A DNA stretch of 64,000 nt from Talinum fruticosum (GCA_021018815.1 JAITYX010000048.1:124001-188000), one strand, 5' to 3'. Numbered from the stretch's first letter, positions 35,701 to 48,149 are shown. Notes: generated from the letters alone by a model not told the origin. Made by a program: numbers and translations.

Positions 35701-38700
35701 CGGGATGCCGTTGGCAAAAAAAGTTGTTAAAGTTTATGCGTAAAAATTCTTAAAAGTTCACAAAATTGTTAAAAGGGGATACCCATGAAAAATAATTTAA
35801 CACATAAAATTTAAGGATACTCAAAAAGGGACACCATTGAATAAAATTTCTAACTCCACCACTGAATGCCCCCCTCCTCTTTCTTAATTTCTCTTTCTAA
35901 CATTAAATCCAAAACTTCAAGTATCAAAAGATATAAGTCCTAAACTATTTGTGGCCACAACTACAGGTAAACAACTATTAACAAGTAAAGCATCAAAGAC
36001 TAAATGAATGGAAGATGAACAGAGAGGAGATGATAAACATACCGAAGTAGCAAAGACGAAGAGAGGAAACTGAACTGGAGTTTCCAGACCACTAGAAGTA
36101 GCATGCTGGCAGTTCCTAAGAAAAGTATAAAAAATAAGGCACGTTCACTGATATGTTAAAACCAAACACAATGCACACAACAACTAGATTCTGGACAGAG
36201 TAAAAGAAAATCTAAAGGCAACACGCTAGATGAGTACGTTAAACTGATGCTTTTATAAGATTAAAACTCACACCAAGGCAGCGCAAAGCAAGAAAACTTC
36301 CGTAACCCTACTTCCATGTTTCACTGTCCCATAACTATTCAGCTTGCCTTTGTCATAACAGACAATGTTCATTCATCAAATGATGAGTAGAATATTTATA
36401 AACTTTATCTTATTCAACCCCCTAGATTCAAAAGGAAAACATAATGAAATCAAAATGCCACACTTGTACCTATTTACTCTCTCCCATATTTGTATTTAGT
36501 TATCCAGACATTCTTTTGTGCAACATAGTCAATGAAGTTCAAATAATAGTTCAAGCAATGAGAGTTCAGAAAACCAAGAAACTTCAGTGAAGCTCAAAAA
36601 TGAATCCAGAATTTTTCTGTAGCTTACTTTATTTTGTTTCTCATTCTCTTTTGTTTCTCTCTTTCATGAAGATTTGAGGGCAGAACTGGAGAAATTTTTT
36701 TGGGGGGTAGGGGAGATTGTAGCTGACATGATAATAAATAGTTCAGAAATTTTACATTTGTAGGCTTCGGATTTACTATAGCAACTTCTTAGGCATTAAA
36801 TTTTTAGTTATTGGAAAGCTCTGCAAAAATACTGCTGTTATTGCACATTAAAACAGTTCACGGCAAGAAATTGGATATCCAAAAACCTGTAATTTTCAGA
36901 GATCAGTTATCAAACAATATTCTGTGACTTTGAGGAAGATGAGGTAATCTTGAATGGAATGAGAAATTGATTAATACAAGAAAGAGAGGCGGCCATTTTT
37001 GTAGGAGACAACTCAGTGTTCAAGTTTCACGAATGTTCAAAGCCAGCTGTACATCACTATGCTACAAGCATTTATAAAACATACAACAACTCCCATTGGA
37101 GCCCCACTTGCCTGGGATATGGGGAAATCCAAAAGTAGGCAGCCTTACACATCACTATGCTACAAGGATTATAAAACATACAACAATTCCCATTGTGAGC
37201 CCCACTTGCACGAATGTAGGCAGCCTTACCTTTTCCAGCATTTTTGTTCACATAGAGACCAATTCCAAGACATCCACATTAAAAATTTCGGAAAAATGTT
37301 TTGGAGTGAAAAAAATTAAAACAAAATAAATTCAAAAATATTTACTACACAAAAGGTGGCATAAACATTAAATGTTAATAATTACATATGTAAGAAAGGT
37401 AAGCGCTCAACACAAGATTAGATAACAACAATAATATACGCTGGGAATAAAATACTACTATAAACAAAAAAGACACATGCTACAAATAATAAACAAGACA
37501 ACACTATAACAATATGTAACCAATCAGAGCCCAAAGAAGGGTAAGAAGCAAGCCACCTAAGGTCCTGATGTAGGACGCTCTGAGAGCAATTCTCACAAAG
37601 GGATAATGTAGGACGCTCTGAGTGCAATTCCTACGGAAAGGGGTGGCTCACACATAACCAATCAATCTCACACAGAGAAATTCAAAACTCAATATCAATT
37701 CTTATTCATAGTCTACATTCTCCAATTACATAAAGGGGTTTATATAGTTAGACATTAACTAATATTAGGAAACCTAAACATAAGATATAGAATATAAACG
37801 GATAGAAATATATAACCTAATACTATCCTAATGGACTAGGAAACTAAATCTTGATAAAAATACTACTAAACATCTTTATTTTACCTATCTTACAATATGT
37901 CAATAATAAACTTACGAAAATAATAAAAATAACAAAATATATTTCATATCTACTAACATAGAGATATATCCATATCTCTCCTTTAGTCTTATCTTGCATC
38001 AGGTCCATAACCCAAATCCTAGACATGCACATATTCTTATCCAGAGTTTTGTCCTATGTTAGGCCTGAATACTTCAGACCATGTGTAGTCACTTCATTCT
38101 AGCTTTTCTTTGGTCTTCCTCGACCTTTACCATATTCTGGAAGGTTAATCCTCTCCATCTTTGCACAGGTATATTTGTGCTACTTCTCTTGACATGACCA
38201 AGCCATCGAAGTCTAGTCTCTCTCATCTTGTCCTCAATAGATATCACTGCTACTATGTCCAATAACTTCATTCCTAATCCTATCTTATCTTGTATGGCCA
38301 CACATCCACCTTAACATCCTCATCTCTGTGGCTAACAACCTCGGGACTTAAGAGTGTTCTTGATTGCCCAATACTCTGCACCGTATAGCAATGTTAGTTT
38401 AATTTAACCACCATATGATAAACTCTCCCCTGCAAACCTATTGGGATCTTTTTATCACACAACACTCCTGAAACATTCTTCCATTTTTTCCATCTCGACT
38501 TTTGTCTGTGTCAATATCCTCTTTCTCTTGAGTGATCAAGCCTAAGCATTTGAACTTCTCCACCCTTGGTATTCCGACACCACGGAATCTAAATCTTAAG
38601 TATTAAGTATTTGGTCTTAGACAACTCAACTTAAAACCTCAAGATTTTAGGGTATCTCTCCATCTCTCTAACCTATTGTTAACCCATCCCTAGTCTCTTC

Positions 38701-41700
38701 AATGAGAACAATATCATCACCAAATAGCATACACCATGGTACCTCATCTTGTATCCCTCTAGCAAGGTCATCTATGACAACAGTGAAAAGAAATGGACTA
38801 AATGATGATCCTTGCTGCAGCCCAATATTAATAGAAAAGTCATCTCTATCCCCTCCTAAGGTCCTAGGATTAGTCCTTACTCCCTCATGCATATCTTTAT
38901 TAACTCGGATATATGTAATCGGTACGTCTTTCTTCTCCAAGCACCTCCATAACACCTTTCGTGGTACTCTATCATATGCTTTCTTTAAGTCGATGAACAC
39001 CATGTGGAGATCCTTTTTCCAAACACTATAGAATTCCATGAGTCCTCATATAAAGTGGATAGCTTCTGCAGATCTTCCTGACATAAAACCAAACTGGTTC
39101 ACCGAAATTGAAATATCATAACATAGTAAATATTATTATAAAGCCTATGTCACAATAATTTTGAAAACATAACATCCGTAAGTTATCGAATCCAAAGAAT
39201 AAACAAAATAAAGCTCTTGTAAAAATGTTAATGCTTTCCCTCTTAGTCTTAGGGAGTTGAAACTTGAACAATTAGCTAAGCCTCAACTCACGTTTTTCCT
39301 ATATAAATGAGATTCTTCTAAACAATATACTTTGATTTGATGATGGCAGTGTCAAGAACTACTAGACTCATAACAGATAGTGAGGTCAAAAGACAACAAC
39401 TCTCAGTTCGGGTCCCACTTTTGCGGAGTCTGGAGAGATATAAATGTAGTCCATCTTACCCCTGAGAATTAAAAGGCAGTGTTTTCAAATGGCAAGGCAC
39501 AATATCAACAAAAAAGAAAAGGTGCAAATGCAAAAGTGGGGGAACTCTTAGATGTCTTAGGAGCCAATAAAATGCATATTCACATACCGTATGAAATAGT
39601 GGCAAAAGGCATGCGAACCATGTACTTCAACTTCTGGCTGAGCATATAGTAGCCCTAACATATCATATGTGCAGTTCATGAGAATCGAGATATGTGCTAT
39701 CAGAAGGATATATTAACATCAAGAAAATGAACACAACATACAAGCATACAACAATAATAAGTTCAGGGATATATTTTTCTCTTCTTTCTCTTTTATTTTA
39801 TCTTTTTTTAGGGAGGGTTGGGGGTGATTTATGTGAGAAAATCCAGTAGTTTTGGTAATGTAAATATGGCTGCTAATACATTTCATATCACCAAGCCTTA
39901 ACTATGAGATAGATACTATAACCAAGTGGAAATACTGAGTTCCTAAGTCCTTAAAAACTAAATATAACAAGTTAAATCAACTTTAAAAAAATATAAAAAA
40001 AAAAAACTTAATCCCCAAGCGATCTCGAAGCAAAAGGTAGATACAAAGATTTTTTAGTCTTTCTCCCCCAAACAAAGATCATTGAGAAACCCCAGAAAGA
40101 TAAACTCGTATTTCTAGCATATAAGTCCATGTGTCTTCTAGTTTTCAATGGAATAACGTTCAAACGTACATCTCCCGGAGTCCCAAGAACAAGTTTGTTT
40201 AAGAGTGGCCTAAACATAATAACATGGGATCATATATCCGAAAGCAAAGGCGTCCTATATGACAAGTAGTTCTAGGGACAGACTCAAGCACAAATCAAGA
40301 TACTCTTCACATCGAATGGCAAGTACAAAAAGACCTGGAATCCCAATCACAAGTGTGATGCCATTGCATAAGTAAAGTTTCATTTTTCCACCCTTTATTG
40401 ACTGTTTCAAACAAACTGTTTACAAATCTAGTGCAACCAATCAACAAATAGCTATATATTCATATTTGAACTCATTATTTTGGCATGCATTATTGAGAAT
40501 CGATAAGCACTCATTCTGGTTAGAAAATGTCAACAGGTGAAATTAGGACATTACCTGCAATCGTATTTTTTGTACCTGGTACACCAGATACTGTTGAAAT
40601 ATGCCTGCAAATACAAGGAAAGAACATACTATTAATGTAGACTATTGAAATTTTAACATTTTCTTTGATCAATCACAAATGATACCTGCATTAAGAGGAT
40701 AAAATAGAAATATGATCTTGTGTTAAGATTCGATTTCCAGATCCAATATCATGGTGTAGTCCCAGACCCCAGGTGGATTGCTTCATAATTAGCTTTTCAT
40801 TATTATCGTTTTGTATCTAGTTACCAGAGAAAAATAGAAAAAAATGAACTATGGAGAATGGGTAGTTTGATTCTCGTATAGATTTTTTTCGTTGCAATGA
40901 TGAACTTTTAAATTTGGGGATTAGTAAGTGCAGAGGAGCTGTTCTTCTCATGAGAGTGTTCATAAACACCAAAATCAACCCCCAACAATCCCCAACCCCC
41001 GGCAAAAAAAAGAACCAAAACAGGTCCTTAGAAGTATGAATCATGTACAACTATTTTTCCCCATAAAATCAAGGACAGGTGTTTGTCATTATGAACCACT
41101 TTGCATCCAAGTTATATGTCATCCACAAAAGAGAAATTGTTTACTAGGAAGGAAAATAATGTTCTGAAAAACACTCGTTTAAGTCAAAGTCAAGCCGGTC
41201 AACCTTTGGTCAATTTTGACCAACCACCTTTTTTCTTGTGGTTTTAAGAAACTCATAAATAAATCAAAGCATTCTTAAAATTATATCATATTTGGATACC
41301 ATTTGGGCAGTCAAGTAAATATTTTGGTTAATCAATCGATCGAATTGTTTAGTGGTCATATATGTAGTGATAAATGTTGACAAATGAATAAATTTTTACA
41401 CCAAATTTTGGAGTTGAGCTCCTTTTAATGTTCCCAATCATATAGTCAAGTTTCGATTCAAACCATTGAAGTCGCCCGGGTCCAGCAAATCAATTTCCAT
41501 CCTTTTTAATGGAAAATATTTTTCCCCATATGGGAGAAAATGATTTTCCATCCTTTTCTTCACCAAACAACGGAAAATTGGAAGATTGTTTTCCACAAAA
41601 AAATTTTCCTCCCAACAAAACACACCCTTCAATTAAACAGATTATTCCATGCTCAAAACTGACAAAAAATGGAAGTCCGGCACATTGCTTTTCTCCCTCG

Positions 41701-43835
41701 TACATCCCCATTCTGAACAACCAGACCAGCAACTTTCAGCACGTCTTCGGCAAGGATTATAGTGAAGTAAAGCAAAATGTCTCTTCAAACTGTGTTTTGA
41801 TTTCTTTCTTTTTATGGAGTAGAAGGTAGCTAATGGTTTTTCATCTAGAATCCAACAAAATTAGCCTCTCTGAAATTTGGGTGTGAGACTGCCACGTCTA
41901 ACACCCCCCTTTTTCCCCTTCTAGCAGGACTCTTAGGGCATGTATTTGGATATGAATTCAGACTCAGCTTGTCTCCTACTCCACTAAGTTGTTATTTTGC
42001 TGAACGATAATCATGCTGATCTTGGTATAAAAAATAATACACAAGAAAAACAAATGGGTACAAATCTAGTTAGACGAACCTGTTATCAGTAAAAGAATAA
42101 CATTGCAGCTGCAAAGCAATGGAGAGATCCATGCTTCAAGTGGTTCAAAAATCCATGGTGCTCCTACTCCGACAGTGGCATAACCTGCCTAAAATGAACC
42201 ATAAGATAAGGATTCGAGAAACCAATTGCCCACTTCAAGAAACCACAAGCACTCAATTTGACACAGGTCAAAACAAGTAGAACACTATGGTTTCTTTCAG
42301 TGTGGAAGTAGTCTGAATTTCACCACAAAAAGATAAGAGGGATTTGTTTTTGAAAAAAATGAAAAGGAAAAGAGACTTACCAACAAAACGCAGTAAACTA
42401 TGCTCCCATAAATGCTTGCAGGCTTCCGATGTGCAGCTAATGGAGCATCGTTAATTATATCCAAGAACCTACACAAAAACGGATAATTGTGAGAAGAAAA
42501 TGAGCAGTAACTTAAGCAGTTAAAGACATACACAAAACAACCAACAATTTTTGAGCCAAATATTTTAAATGTTTCTGATGAGAAAAGAGAAGACTCAAAT
42601 GGTATCAGAAAATATGCTCAAAATATGCACATGTTACTTCAATGGACCTGAACTAATGTTATTTAAAAAATGGTAGTAACTCATCATGTTCATTTTTCAT
42701 CAGGAAAATTAATTTCGAAAAAAAAAATCTTAAGAGTAGGTTTAGTTGTCCACATACAGTTTTATTTCCACAAGCTTTTCTCAAGGAATGAAAAATTCAG
42801 ATTCCACTTTCAGATGTGGCTTCTTTTCAAATCCTCCAACAGGAAAACTTTGGAAAAGCTAAGGAACAACAAAGGATGCATAACCTTCCCCTCATTTTTC
42901 AAGCTTTCTACCAACAAATGAGAAACCTTTACCATTTTTCTAGTCTTCCAAGACGCTCAGTAAATTTCCCCAGAAGAATCTGGAGATGGAAAATTCGGGA
43001 GATGGGGTGTTAATATTTTAGATGAATCAGGCTTTTAAAAAACCAAACAATACATATAAGCCCATGAGGTTCTAACCCAAAACCAATTGACAATAGGAAG
43101 AGTAACTCATAAGTTTATACACATACTCAAGGCCTCTTAACTTGCCGATATGGGACACCACCCCTTTTCATATTCTGATTTTTTCACAAATGGGAAATCA
43201 CCCTCCCCCCTCTAGAAGCAAATGCACTACAAGTAATCCACGTGAACACAGATGAAGCATTTTTTGGGAAAAATAGTGAAGACTAATCTGATCTATTTGC
43301 AATTCATGCTATAATCCTCGATCTGGAACTCCACACATGTACAACCGTACAAGTGACCTCATCTGTCATTACCAACTACTCACTGTAGTGATAATCAATA
43401 ATCAATTCTAGTGATAATCAATCTTCACAGGACCAACCTAAGTAATCAACAGCTACATCAATTCGCAATGAAATTTTCCTATTTTTAACAACAATATCGA
43501 AATGCAACAAAAAATGAAGTAATGCACTGAACATCTCGGTATTATCTTATTTATCAACACAAAATTCTGCATTTCAGATAGTTGAGTTGTTCTTTCACGT
43601 TTAGGGTATGAGCAGTGAAGTCAAGACTATCACTAACGATCCAGAATTCAACTCCTAAAAAATCGCTATCAAAGAATCAATTACATCAAGGACAATCACC
43701 TAAAGAAGAGTCAGAATAAAAAAATTAGGAAAGTAATTAGGAGGGAGGGAGGGAGGGAGGAGGGAAGAGAGAGAGAGAGGTTTACAGGTTTTCTTCGGCG
43801 GTGGTGATCGGGGAAGAACTCCGAGCGTTGGCCAT
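26722..43835 (-). CDS. FIP1: FRIGIDA-interacting protein 1-like membrane/coiled-coil protein, complete, 14 exons
   Basis: Exons (minus strand, 5' to 3'): 43786-43835, 42381-42468, 42080-42188, 40555-40604, 39588-39654, 36043-36115, 34238-34293, 29526-29622, 29348-29432, 29175-29237, 28973-29032, 28378-28470, 26918-26980, 26722-26829. All borders are GT/AG and phases agree, giving 1062 nt and 353 residues. There are four hydrophobic segments (about residues 36-58, 67-90, 115-133, 147-166), then a coiled coil (about 200-335) with YHEGGRLSDQQMALLQYQRE and ENERLRAILGEWSARAAKLE. I recognise it from memory as the plant protein FIP1, a partner of the flowering regulator FRIGIDA, not the polyadenylation factor of the same name. 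Its biochemical role is unknown. Introns are swollen by at least five transposons, but the reading frame is intact. Confidence 0.85.
30145..31032 (+). pseudogene. RRM (PTB-like) ORF inside the LTR element
   Basis: The frame is open for 296 codons. Residues near the start form an RNA-recognition motif resembling the second RRM of plant polypyrimidine-tract-binding proteins: VIILDKEFPVTKSVLYRVFS, VENIAMLR, then LQGRQIYEGCCALDLYF. After the RRM comes about 190 residues of acidic, unrecognised sequence ending shortly before the polypurine tract. A short ATG-started frame at 30131 (MDWCKNIAEPYA) is out of frame, and the RRM frame has a stop just upstream (30142-30144), so the original start is lost or frameshifted. 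It looks like host coding sequence captured by a retroelement. Confidence 0.65.
31077..31591 (+). repeat. 3' LTR of the RRM-bearing element
   Basis: Begins TGATGCAAGATAAG and ends TCCTACATCA, so its ends are TGATG and CATCA. It is the reverse complement of the solo LTR at 37566-38001 over its length. It is longer by two extra copies of a 39-bp unit (31443-31588, four units here, two in the solo LTR). Confidence 0.88.
31592..32502. other. FIP1 intron sequence without recognised features
   Basis: Intronic, AT-rich; I see no ORF or repeat structure here. Confidence 0.5.
32503..33017. mobile_element. MULE-like MITE in FIP1 intron, 9-bp target duplication
   Basis: The 515-bp element has long, imperfect inverted repeats (about 120 bp). 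The outer ends are GGGAAATTGGATGAAAATAA and, reverse-complemented, GGAAAATTGGATGAAAATAA. Both arms also share GAGTTTGACCAC-type strings further in. The flanks tttatttta (32494-32502) and tttctttta (33018-33026) agree at 8 of 9 positions. Long inverted repeats with a 9-bp duplication point to the Mutator superfamily. No ORF. Confidence 0.8.
33018..34237. other. FIP1 intron sequence, poly-A runs only
   Basis: Long A-runs at about 33085-33097 and 33152-33170; otherwise no structure recognised. Confidence 0.4.
35107..35245. repeat. 77-bp tandem duplication in FIP1 intron
   Basis: Two nearly identical copies begin CCCATAATTATAAGATTACA, at 35107 and 35184, and run through CTTCTTCTAATTG to CAGGGTGACAGTT. 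Confidence 0.85.
35667..35864. mobile_element. 198-bp hAT MITE in FIP1 intron, perfect 8-bp target duplication
   Basis: Flanked by AATGCCCC on both sides (35659-35666 and 35865-35872). The ends CAGGGCGGAGCTAC and, reverse-complemented, CAGTGGTGGAGTTAG belong to the well-known CAGGGGCGGAG-type terminal repeats of plant hAT elements. No coding capacity. Confidence 0.92.
37051..37231. repeat. 98-bp tandem duplication in FIP1 intron
   Basis: Two copies start ACATCACTATGCTACAAG at 37051 and 37149 and share GAGCCCCACTTGC and GTAGGCAGCCTTAC. The last string resembles part of plant tRNA-derived SINEs in reverse, but a full SINE cannot be traced. Confidence 0.75.
37424..39115 (-). mobile_element. RTE-type LINE, 5'-truncated, split by a solo LTR
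   Basis: The minus-strand frame around 38668-39039 is the plant RTE-family reverse transcriptase: KDLHMVFIDLKKAYDRVPRK, GLQQGSSFSPFLFTVVIDDL and LFGDDIVLIEE, where the usual F-A-D-D active site reads F-G-D-D. Further down, MRETRLRWLGHVKRS is the RTE C-terminal end. The tail sequence resumes beyond the solo LTR (37424-37561), ending in a TTG-rich stretch. The 5' half with the endonuclease is absent, as is usual for LINE copies. It sits in the FIP1 intron between exons 5 and 6, in the same orientation as FIP1. Confidence 0.87.
37566..38001 (-). mobile_element. solo LTR of the RRM-element family, 5-bp target duplication
   Basis: This 436-bp LTR is flanked by GGTCC on both sides (37561-37565 and 38002-38006), with ends TGATG and CATCA. 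It is inverted relative to the LTR at 31077-31591. It interrupts the RTE LINE, so it inserted later, and carries two 39-bp repeat units. Confidence 0.93.
43738..43785. repeat. GA-rich microsatellite just inside FIP1 intron 1
   Basis: GGGA/GGA and GA repeats lie immediately after the exon 1 splice donor on the minus strand (CT-rich in the FIP1 transcript). Confidence 0.8.
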
Positions 43836-45421
43836 TTCCCGCAGACGAATTCAACGCCGGCGAAATTGCGTCGGATTATTTGAATGTGTTTTTTAACTTC
43901 GACCAGCAAGAATCCGGCCGGTTATTCATTAGCTTTTTTTTTTTAATAGAAGACTCAGTAGATTATTTTATTGCTTAATATTCTTTTCTTTTCTTCAAAA
44001 ATGTCTATTCCTTTACAAATCACACAAAAGTTTTCAACAAATACACAAAACAAAACAAAAAATGCTAGAGTTTTTTTTTTTTTTTTTGTTCTAGAGAGAT
44101 TATGAAAAAAATTGAATCATGCAATCTGATGTACAATGGAATACTCTTCCTTTGTCAAATGATAACTAAATTCATGCAATGGAAGACTTTATTTCAGAAA
44201 AATGTTACTGCCGCTTTTTTACAAAGCAAAGCTTGCAGAACGTAATATTAAATATGAAATTTGTACATTATAAATTTAGTAAAATTCATTCTAGTCCTAC
44301 AAGGTTTGAGTACTATAACATAAATATCGTGTACTCCCAAGAGTACTTTATTTCTTCAACCAGTCTCCAAGGTTTTACATGAGGGTTAAGATGAGCCATC
44401 AGTAAGATCCACGATAAATTAGTAGAGATTAAATTAGTAGAGATATGTATAACTCGCAGGTCATAGTTGATCTTTGATCAAACTTTTTCCGTTCCCTTGT
44501 ATATACGTATTTTGTGGGTCTCCTATTATTTATTCCCTAAAATAAGAAAAGCATGCCAACGGATTTAACTAGAAAAATTAGCATAATGCTAAGCACATTA
44601 CCTTCATACATGTAAAAGCAAAGTTATATATAAACTAGTTACGGGCAAATAATATGTTTAAACTTAATTTCATAAAGTTGCGTAAAATATCAACATCTTT
44701 GGTTTAGCTAATCGGGACCATTTCATATACTTACATATATAATGGGAACCCTCTATATATCTCGGGTGGTGCACCATAAAATATAGATTCAATACCATCA
44801 ATCTTTAGATTTTGTATGAACAATTATAGCATATCGAATTAGGACCAAAAGAAATTCATTTTCAAATTACTTTAGCTATTAAATGAGAGATAAGTGTATG
44901 AGCAATAATGTACCTTGTTTTGATTTGGGTTCGTTTATTCCAGTTAAGAATGTTGTATGTTTCAAATAGTCTTGATTTTGAGACTAATCTCCTTAAAGAT
45001 AGTTTAGTAGCGAAGACCTTCTCCCTTTTTGTGGCTATTAGTGTTTTTTGATGGTGATTGTCTTTGCTAATTGTGGTGATGGGATGGTAGAAGAATAGGT
45101 TGCCCTTGTTTCTTTCTTCTCATCCGCCCCCTTCTGCTCTTTTACTTCTATTGTCTCTCTCTTTATTTTTATGTTTTTTTTGGGACTTTTACTATCTATT
45201 GATATGAAGTAGACGAAATGGGGTATTTATATGGCTTTTAGTTTTGGACTTTAGCATGGATCCGTGCATCCCTTTTGAGGATTTATGTCTTACAATTTGT
45301 TGTTACCTACCTATAATCAATCTGATCTTGCCTTGAAAGTCTCTCGCTATTGCATGACTTTACCTGTAACCTTAGCATATCCAAGTCAATTTGCTTTTGT
45401 CTTATATATAGAAGGCTTGAG

Positions 45422-45423
<2 letters not shown>
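43836..45423. other. FIP1 5' flank and intergenic sequence
   Basis: Upstream of the FIP1 start codon the sequence is GC-rich for ~80 bp (probable 5' UTR), then AT-rich with T-runs (43927-43940, 44071-44088). No TATA box can be named with confidence, and no ORF or repeat is recognised further out. Confidence 0.4.
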
Positions 45424-45507
<84 letters not shown>

Positions 45508-45518
45508 CCACTATTAAT

Positions 45519-45549
<31 letters not shown>

Positions 45550-45551
45550 TA

Positions 45552-45588
<37 letters not shown>
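45424..45588. repeat. (AT)n then (AAT)n-(ATT)n microsatellite, self-complementary
   Basis: About 41 AT units (45424-45505) are followed by AAT repeats (45521-45549) and ATT repeats (45552-45588). The last two form an inverted repeat able to fold into a hairpin. Confidence 0.95.
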
Positions 45589-45899
45589 GAAGATACTACA
45601 TTCTTTTCCTCTAAAATAAGTTTCGTCCTACGAGAAATGTTAACTTACCATTAAAATAAGTTCGGATAGTGAATTTTCATATCTTCTTCTGTTTTCCATG
45701 TAACTTCTATAATTCTATGATACGTACATAAAACCTTGACTAGTGGTATTTCTTTCGTTCTCAATTGTTTGACCGTTCAATCTATAATTTGCACCGATTA
45801 CTCTTTATATTCTAAATCATTTGGCTACAATCTCCAAGGGTTCATAAGTGATAATGTGGGAGGGATTATGCACATAATTTCGAAGTTCAAAGATGTGAA

Positions 45900-46800
45900 A
45901 AACATCATGCGCATGTTCTAACCGGGCGGTAAGGCTTGTTGATAAGCCACATGATTTACATTTTTTATAATATCATAAGGCCTATCGAAACGCGGGTTAA
46001 GTTTTTCGCTTATATTAAATCGTTTGACTCTGCGATTAGAGGATACTTTCGAAATACCTTGTCTCATTCTTAAAATTCTAGAGGACTTCTTCTTTGGTCC
46101 GGTTTGATTCGGGAAGTTTCGCCCATTTCATTCCAAAACATAGGTGTTCCGCATCTTCGACCGTATAGTCCTTCAAATGGAGTCATTGGTACTGTAGCCT
46201 TATAACTATTATTATAAGAAAATTCTACTAATGGCAAGTACTACTCCCAATTTCCTTGAAAATCCTAAACATAAGCTCATAACATATCTTCCACTATTTG
46301 ATTTACCCTTTCATTTTGTTCGTCTATTTGTGGATGGGAAGCACTACTAAATTGTAATTGGGTCCCAAATGCTTTCCGTAAGGCTTTCCAAAATCATGTC
46401 TGAAAATTTGTATCTTTATCGGATATAATATCCTTGGGAATTCCGTGTAAACATACTATTTCTTTTATGTAGAGCCGAGCCAACTTATCAATCCCCCAAA
46501 AGTCATCTATTACTATGAAATGAGCAGATTTAGTAAGTCTATCAATGATAACCCGGATAACATTATTCTTTGTTTGAGTTAGAGGTAATCCCATAATAAA
46601 ATCCATGGATATCGATTCTCATTTCCATTCGAGGGATTGTTAGGGGTTTTAATTCTCCAATAGGTCATTGATGTTTTGCTTTAACTTGTTGGCATGTAAA
46701 ATATTTTTCTACGAACTGTGTTATATCTATTTTCATGTTATTCCATAAATTTTTATTTTTTCAAATCTCTATACATTTTTATTCCTCTTGGGTGGATGGA
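45900..46800 (-). pseudogene. decayed Ty3/gypsy chromovirus integrase
   Basis: The minus strand reads a zinc-binding end (CQQVKAKHQ near 46660-46680), then MDFIMGLPLTQTKNNVI and DRLTKSAHFIVI, LARLYIKEIVCLHGIPKDII, SDKDTNFQT. This is the integrase core of Tekay/Del-like elements. Further down only stop-broken fragments remain (46050-46390). The sequence stops at the CACTA end at 46803, suggesting that the CACTA inserted into this relic. Confidence 0.8.
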
Positions 46801-47049
46801 GTCACTACTACATATATGACTTTTTTATTACGATCGATTTATGACGGTTAAAAGGAAAAATCTTCATGAAAAATGAGTCGATGATATTTTTGTAAATAAT
46901 GGACTTTTATAACACCTATGACTATGGCTATTTAAATGAACCATCGTCATAGGTGAAGTTGTCAACTTTTGACTACGGTTCCGTTAAAGAACCGTAGTCA
47001 TAGGTTATATTTTATGACAGCTTCTTTAGTTGAACCGTCATCAAATGCG

Positions 47050-48140
47050 TCTCCGGATATATCTAAAAACGTGAGAACTGCTACCTACCGTTGGCCACGC
47101 TTAGTTAATCTGCTCTCTACTATCGCTCCTATCCCTCTCCAGTTCCTCTCGTCCATTACTACTTCGGATCTAGACCTGCTCGGTCTAATACTTGCCGCCT
47201 ATAAGCTTTCCTCGCCGTTGTACCTCTTCTTGCCTCTTTCCTTTCGCTCACTCTTTCCTCTCGGTCTCTTTTAGGTGTAGCTCTCCTCTCTTGCCGTTGT
47301 ATCTCTCGTCCTGTTGCTGTCGTTGTGGTTCGCCCTCTAGCCTCTTGTTCACTCTCGCCGTTGTCGTCGTTCTTCCTATATGAATTTTTATTCTCTCTTA
47401 TTTTTTGCTTTAAGTTATTTACAAAATTTTGGTAGTTGAATGTTGAATGTATTTACGGTAATTATTTGAATGTTGAGAATGTGGGTAATGTTTGAGATTG
47501 TTAAAATGTTGAATCGTTTGTTGAGAATGTGGATAATATTTGTTTAGTTTGTTAAGTTGGAAATTCGTGAAATGTTTGAGATTTTGAGAAATGGGTTTAG
47601 GAGTTTAGGATTTAATTAATATAGGAATATAGAATGATAGTTAGGATGGTAAATTGAAAGATTTTATCCAAATTTATTTAGGGTTTAGAGAAATAGAAAG
47701 ATAATTTGGATATAGAATCATCCCCAAAAACTTGTCATCAAGATAAATTTGTATGCAACTTTGTTTATTTTGATGAGGTGACGTTGGGATGAACTCATTT
47801 ATCTAATTATTGAAATTGGTATCCAAATTTGGTTGGAGTTTAGAGAAATAGAAAGATTTATAATTAAGGGTTTTTGGAAATAGAAAAATCTGTGGTTTAG
47901 GAGGTTTAGGAAAATGGAAATATTTATGATTTAGGGTTTAAGGATCAAAAGGGAAAAAATTTAAAGTAGAAAATGTAAATAATTAGAACGGTTTTTGTAT
48001 ATAGGGTTATCCCCAAAAACTTGTTATGAAGATAAATTTGTTGTCAAATTTGTTTATTTTGATGAGGTGATGTTAGGGTGTACTAATTTATCCAACTATC
48101 TAAATTTCTAGTTTCGTTTTTGGTTGCAAGTCTCGTTGTA
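47050..48140 (+). other. outer CACTA 5' non-coding region with repeated motifs
   Basis: No supported ORF. A C/T-rich stretch (47090-47380) leads into AT-rich DNA. Near 47712-47830 a partial copy of the unit repeated at 47995 and 48870 appears (CCCCAAAAACTTGTCAT, GATGAGGTGA). Confidence 0.5.
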
Positions 48141-48149
48141 TCATACATG

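Noticed and set aside
37090..37215. tRNA-derived SINE (GTAGGCAGCCTTAC string)
   Set aside because: Only one short motif is shared; no A/B boxes in correct spacing and no tail. Kept only as a tandem duplication.
41490..41640. Possible MITE with GGAAAA/TTTTCC motifs and a GTTTTGTTGGGAGG-like right end
   Set aside because: Only one plausible end is visible; no second terminus or duplication.
45285..45590. ORF with Tyr-Ile repeats
   Set aside because: Pure translation of AT and ATT microsatellites. The same applies to frames at 49478-49765 and 50866-51084.
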